Part shown: positions 62,760-64,000 of the stretch, in pieces
How the letters are laid out: each line of letters opens with the position of its first letter
Position numbering within the stretch: position 1 is the stretch's first letter
DNA from: Aquimarina latercula DSM 2041
Lineage (GTDB): Bacteria > Bacteroidota > Bacteroidia > Flavobacteriales > Flavobacteriaceae
DNA length: 64,000 bases
Assembly (NCBI RefSeq): GCF_000430645.1
Contig: NZ_KE387186.1
Coordinates: forward strand, 1 to 64,000
Direction of reading: 5' to 3'
Made by a program: the position numbers and the translations under genes
The notes under the pieces: generated by a model
What the model saw: only the letters and a program-made list of their open reading frames with translations
What the model was told of the DNA's origin: nothing
Database searches by the model: none

Positions 62760-63203
62760 ATGGATATCACAAATTGGAAAATTCTTCAATTATTACAGGA
62801 GAATGCGAGACTATCTAATGCGGAAATAGGAAGAAGCGTGGGGCTAAGTTCCCCAGCTGTTGCCGAACGAATTAAAAAAATGGAAGATTATGGTATTATT
62901 GAAGGATATACAACCAAAGTCTCTTATGCCAAAACGGGTTATCAACTAAAAGCTATTATAACTTTAAGAGCTTTTATGGGACGTTTAAAACCATTTCTAT
63001 CAAAAATATCTGAATTTAAAGAAGTACTTAATTGTTATCGAATTACTGGTAATGAAAATATTATTATGGAAGTAGTTCTGGAGGATCAGGTTCATCTTCA
63101 GGGTTTTATAGATAGATTGATAACGTATGGGGAGGCTAAAACTCATATTATTTTATCTAATGTGGTCGAAAACAACCCGATTTTGAATAGAAATAATAAA
63201 TAA
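62760..63203 (+). CDS. Lrp/AsnC family transcriptional regulator
   Basis: 147 residues. N-terminal winged HTH (ITNWKILQLLQENARLSNAEIGRSVGLSSPAVAERIKKMEDYGII) and a C-terminal RAM effector-binding domain (LKAIITLRAFMGRL, CYRITGNENIIMEVVLEDQVHLQGFIDRL). The length is typical. Such proteins form octamers and respond to amino acids. The target is unknown; the neighbouring genes give no clear biosynthetic link. Confidence 0.93.
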   Translation: MDITNWKILQLLQENARLSNAEIGRSVGLSSPAVAERIKKMEDYGIIEGYTTKVSYAKTGYQLKAIITLRAFMGRLKPFLSKISEFKEVLNCYRITGNENIIMEVVLEDQVHLQGFIDRLITYGEAKTHIILSNVVENNPILNRNNK

Positions 63204-63227
63204 AATATATACTATCTTTAGAATATC

Positions 63228-64000
63228 ATGTACGTTACTTTAGAATATTATGTTACGGCAATAGTTTGTTTAATTACTGCTTTCGTAATACATAGGATTT
63301 ATTATAAAGAGAAGATAAAGAATCAGTCTTCTATAGCGATTAGTGGTATTAAATGGTTCGGATTTGCAATTTTTTTATGGGGGTTGGGCGCTCTCATAAA
63401 TGTTATATTGGTCCAATTAATAGATATTGAAACCACTAATAAGATTGTCATTTATCTGGGAGTATTTATTTCTTTAACCAATTCACTTAGTATTTTACTG
63501 TCATTACCATCTATAGAACATCAGAAAGAACGTAATATCGTGGTTAGATTGGTACAGCGTTTTTCTGAGAAAGAGTTTGTAACACTTTTTAGTGGTGTTC
63601 TAGCAATGATTGCTTTTGTATTTATCGTCACTTCTTATAGTAATACAGAGATTAGTAATAATTTTATTTGGCTTATAGATATTCCAATTTCTTTAATTGT
63701 GGCATTTGCCTTATTAAATGAACTAAGCAAAGCTTTTGCAAACCGGGCTATGAAATTTATGGTAGTTCCTTGTTTTTTGTTATTTGTACTTATCGTAATT
63801 GCTGTAACGCATAGAATTATACCACAAGATAAAGTACTGGGTTACATAGATCAGGAATTTTGGAGTTTACTTGGAGTAATTGCTGGAGTTTCCTTCAAGT
63901 TTTTATTTATCCTGCTATTTTCCATTTTATTATATAGTTGGAAATTTCTTTCAGAAAAAGAACTAAAACAAACAGAATTGGAGGTTCTTCTTGACGAAAA
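63228..64000 (+). CDS. Polytopic membrane protein, C-terminus outside the window
   Basis: ATG at 63228, open to the window end (about 257 codons). It has six to seven hydrophobic segments, for example YYVTAIVCLITAFVIHRIYY, GFAIFLWGLGALINVILV, LIDIPISLIVAFALL and FKFLFILLFSILLYSW, then the beginning of a charged helix (SEKELKQTELEVLLDE). Several helices followed by a coiled coil is the layout of sensor histidine kinases or similar signalling proteins, but the catalytic part is not visible. It starts 24 bp after the Lrp gene and may be co-transcribed. Confidence 0.65.
   Translation, partial: MYVTLEYYVTAIVCLITAFVIHRIYYKEKIKNQSSIAISGIKWFGFAIFLWGLGALINVILVQLIDIETTNKIVIYLGVFISLTNSLSILLSLPSIEHQKERNIVVRLVQRFSEKEFVTLFSGVLAMIAFVFIVTSYSNTEISNNFIWLIDIPISLIVAFALLNELSKAFANRAMKFMVVPCFLLFVLIVIAVTHRIIPQDKVLGYIDQEFWSLLGVIAGVSFKFLFILLFSILLYSWKFLSEKELKQTELEVLLDE

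Overview
The window is AT-rich chromosomal DNA of a bacterium in the phylum Bacteroidota, almost certainly family Flavobacteriaceae. The signs are -7 elements of the form TAnnTTTG, type IX secretion (T9SS) sorting tails, a SusC/SusD pair, a Bacteroidota-type TssD (Hcp) protein, a DUF4197 lipoprotein, a Lacal_2735-family peptide and a tmRNA tag ending NYALAA. The genus cannot be fixed from sequence alone; Aquimarina-like is only an impression.

Layout. 1-10.5 kb: the N-terminal part of a cell-surface adhesin-type protein, a TPR membrane protein, an SGNH-SGNH-MBOAT operon for O-acylating a surface polymer, a uracil-DNA-glycosylase-like protein, an unknown protein, a DUF1287 protein and a delta-60-repeat protein. 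10.5-17.4 kb: a complete trpEGDCFBA operon with a 20-residue leader peptide holding three tandem Trp codons, followed by a strong attenuator hairpin. 17.4-20.8 kb: YceI with its MarR regulator, then thioredoxin-like and rhodanese proteins. 20.8-26.5 kb: a PGRP-type amidase and an M23 endopeptidase that share a module of about 280 residues and T9SS tails, with a NarL-type response regulator beside them.

27-39 kb is the accessory region. A C-terminally extended TssD (Hcp) gene is translationally coupled to a metzincin-like protease and a small lipoprotein, which looks like a type VI effector cassette. A second, N-terminally truncated copy of the protease with a MORN-repeat partner lies on the far side of a rolling-circle Rep gene. 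Next come two defence-like units, each bounded by a related spacer repeat of about 190 bp. One is an Mrr-nuclease/ImmA-protease fusion. The other is a tightly coupled three-gene operon: GHKL ATPase; STAS-like plus phosphoribosyltransferase-like; calcineurin-like phosphoesterase plus phosphoribosyltransferase-like. I do not recognise this operon as a named system, and it is the best candidate here for something undescribed.

39.4-64 kb returns to core genome: tmRNA (ssrA), a saccharopine/alanine-dehydrogenase-like enzyme, pyrF, a metal-receptor protein, an alpha/beta hydrolase, two small genes of 38 and 57 residues, an orphan SusC/SusD pair, DUF4197, a PqqB-like lipoprotein, purU, a large zinc metalloprotease, an IcmF-type fused acyl-CoA mutase, an amidohydrolase, two further secreted proteins, an Lrp/AsnC regulator and the start of a membrane protein cut by the window end.

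No tRNA, rRNA, CRISPR array or complete insertion sequence was seen. All assignments come from reading motifs and comparing genes within the window; no database search was run.
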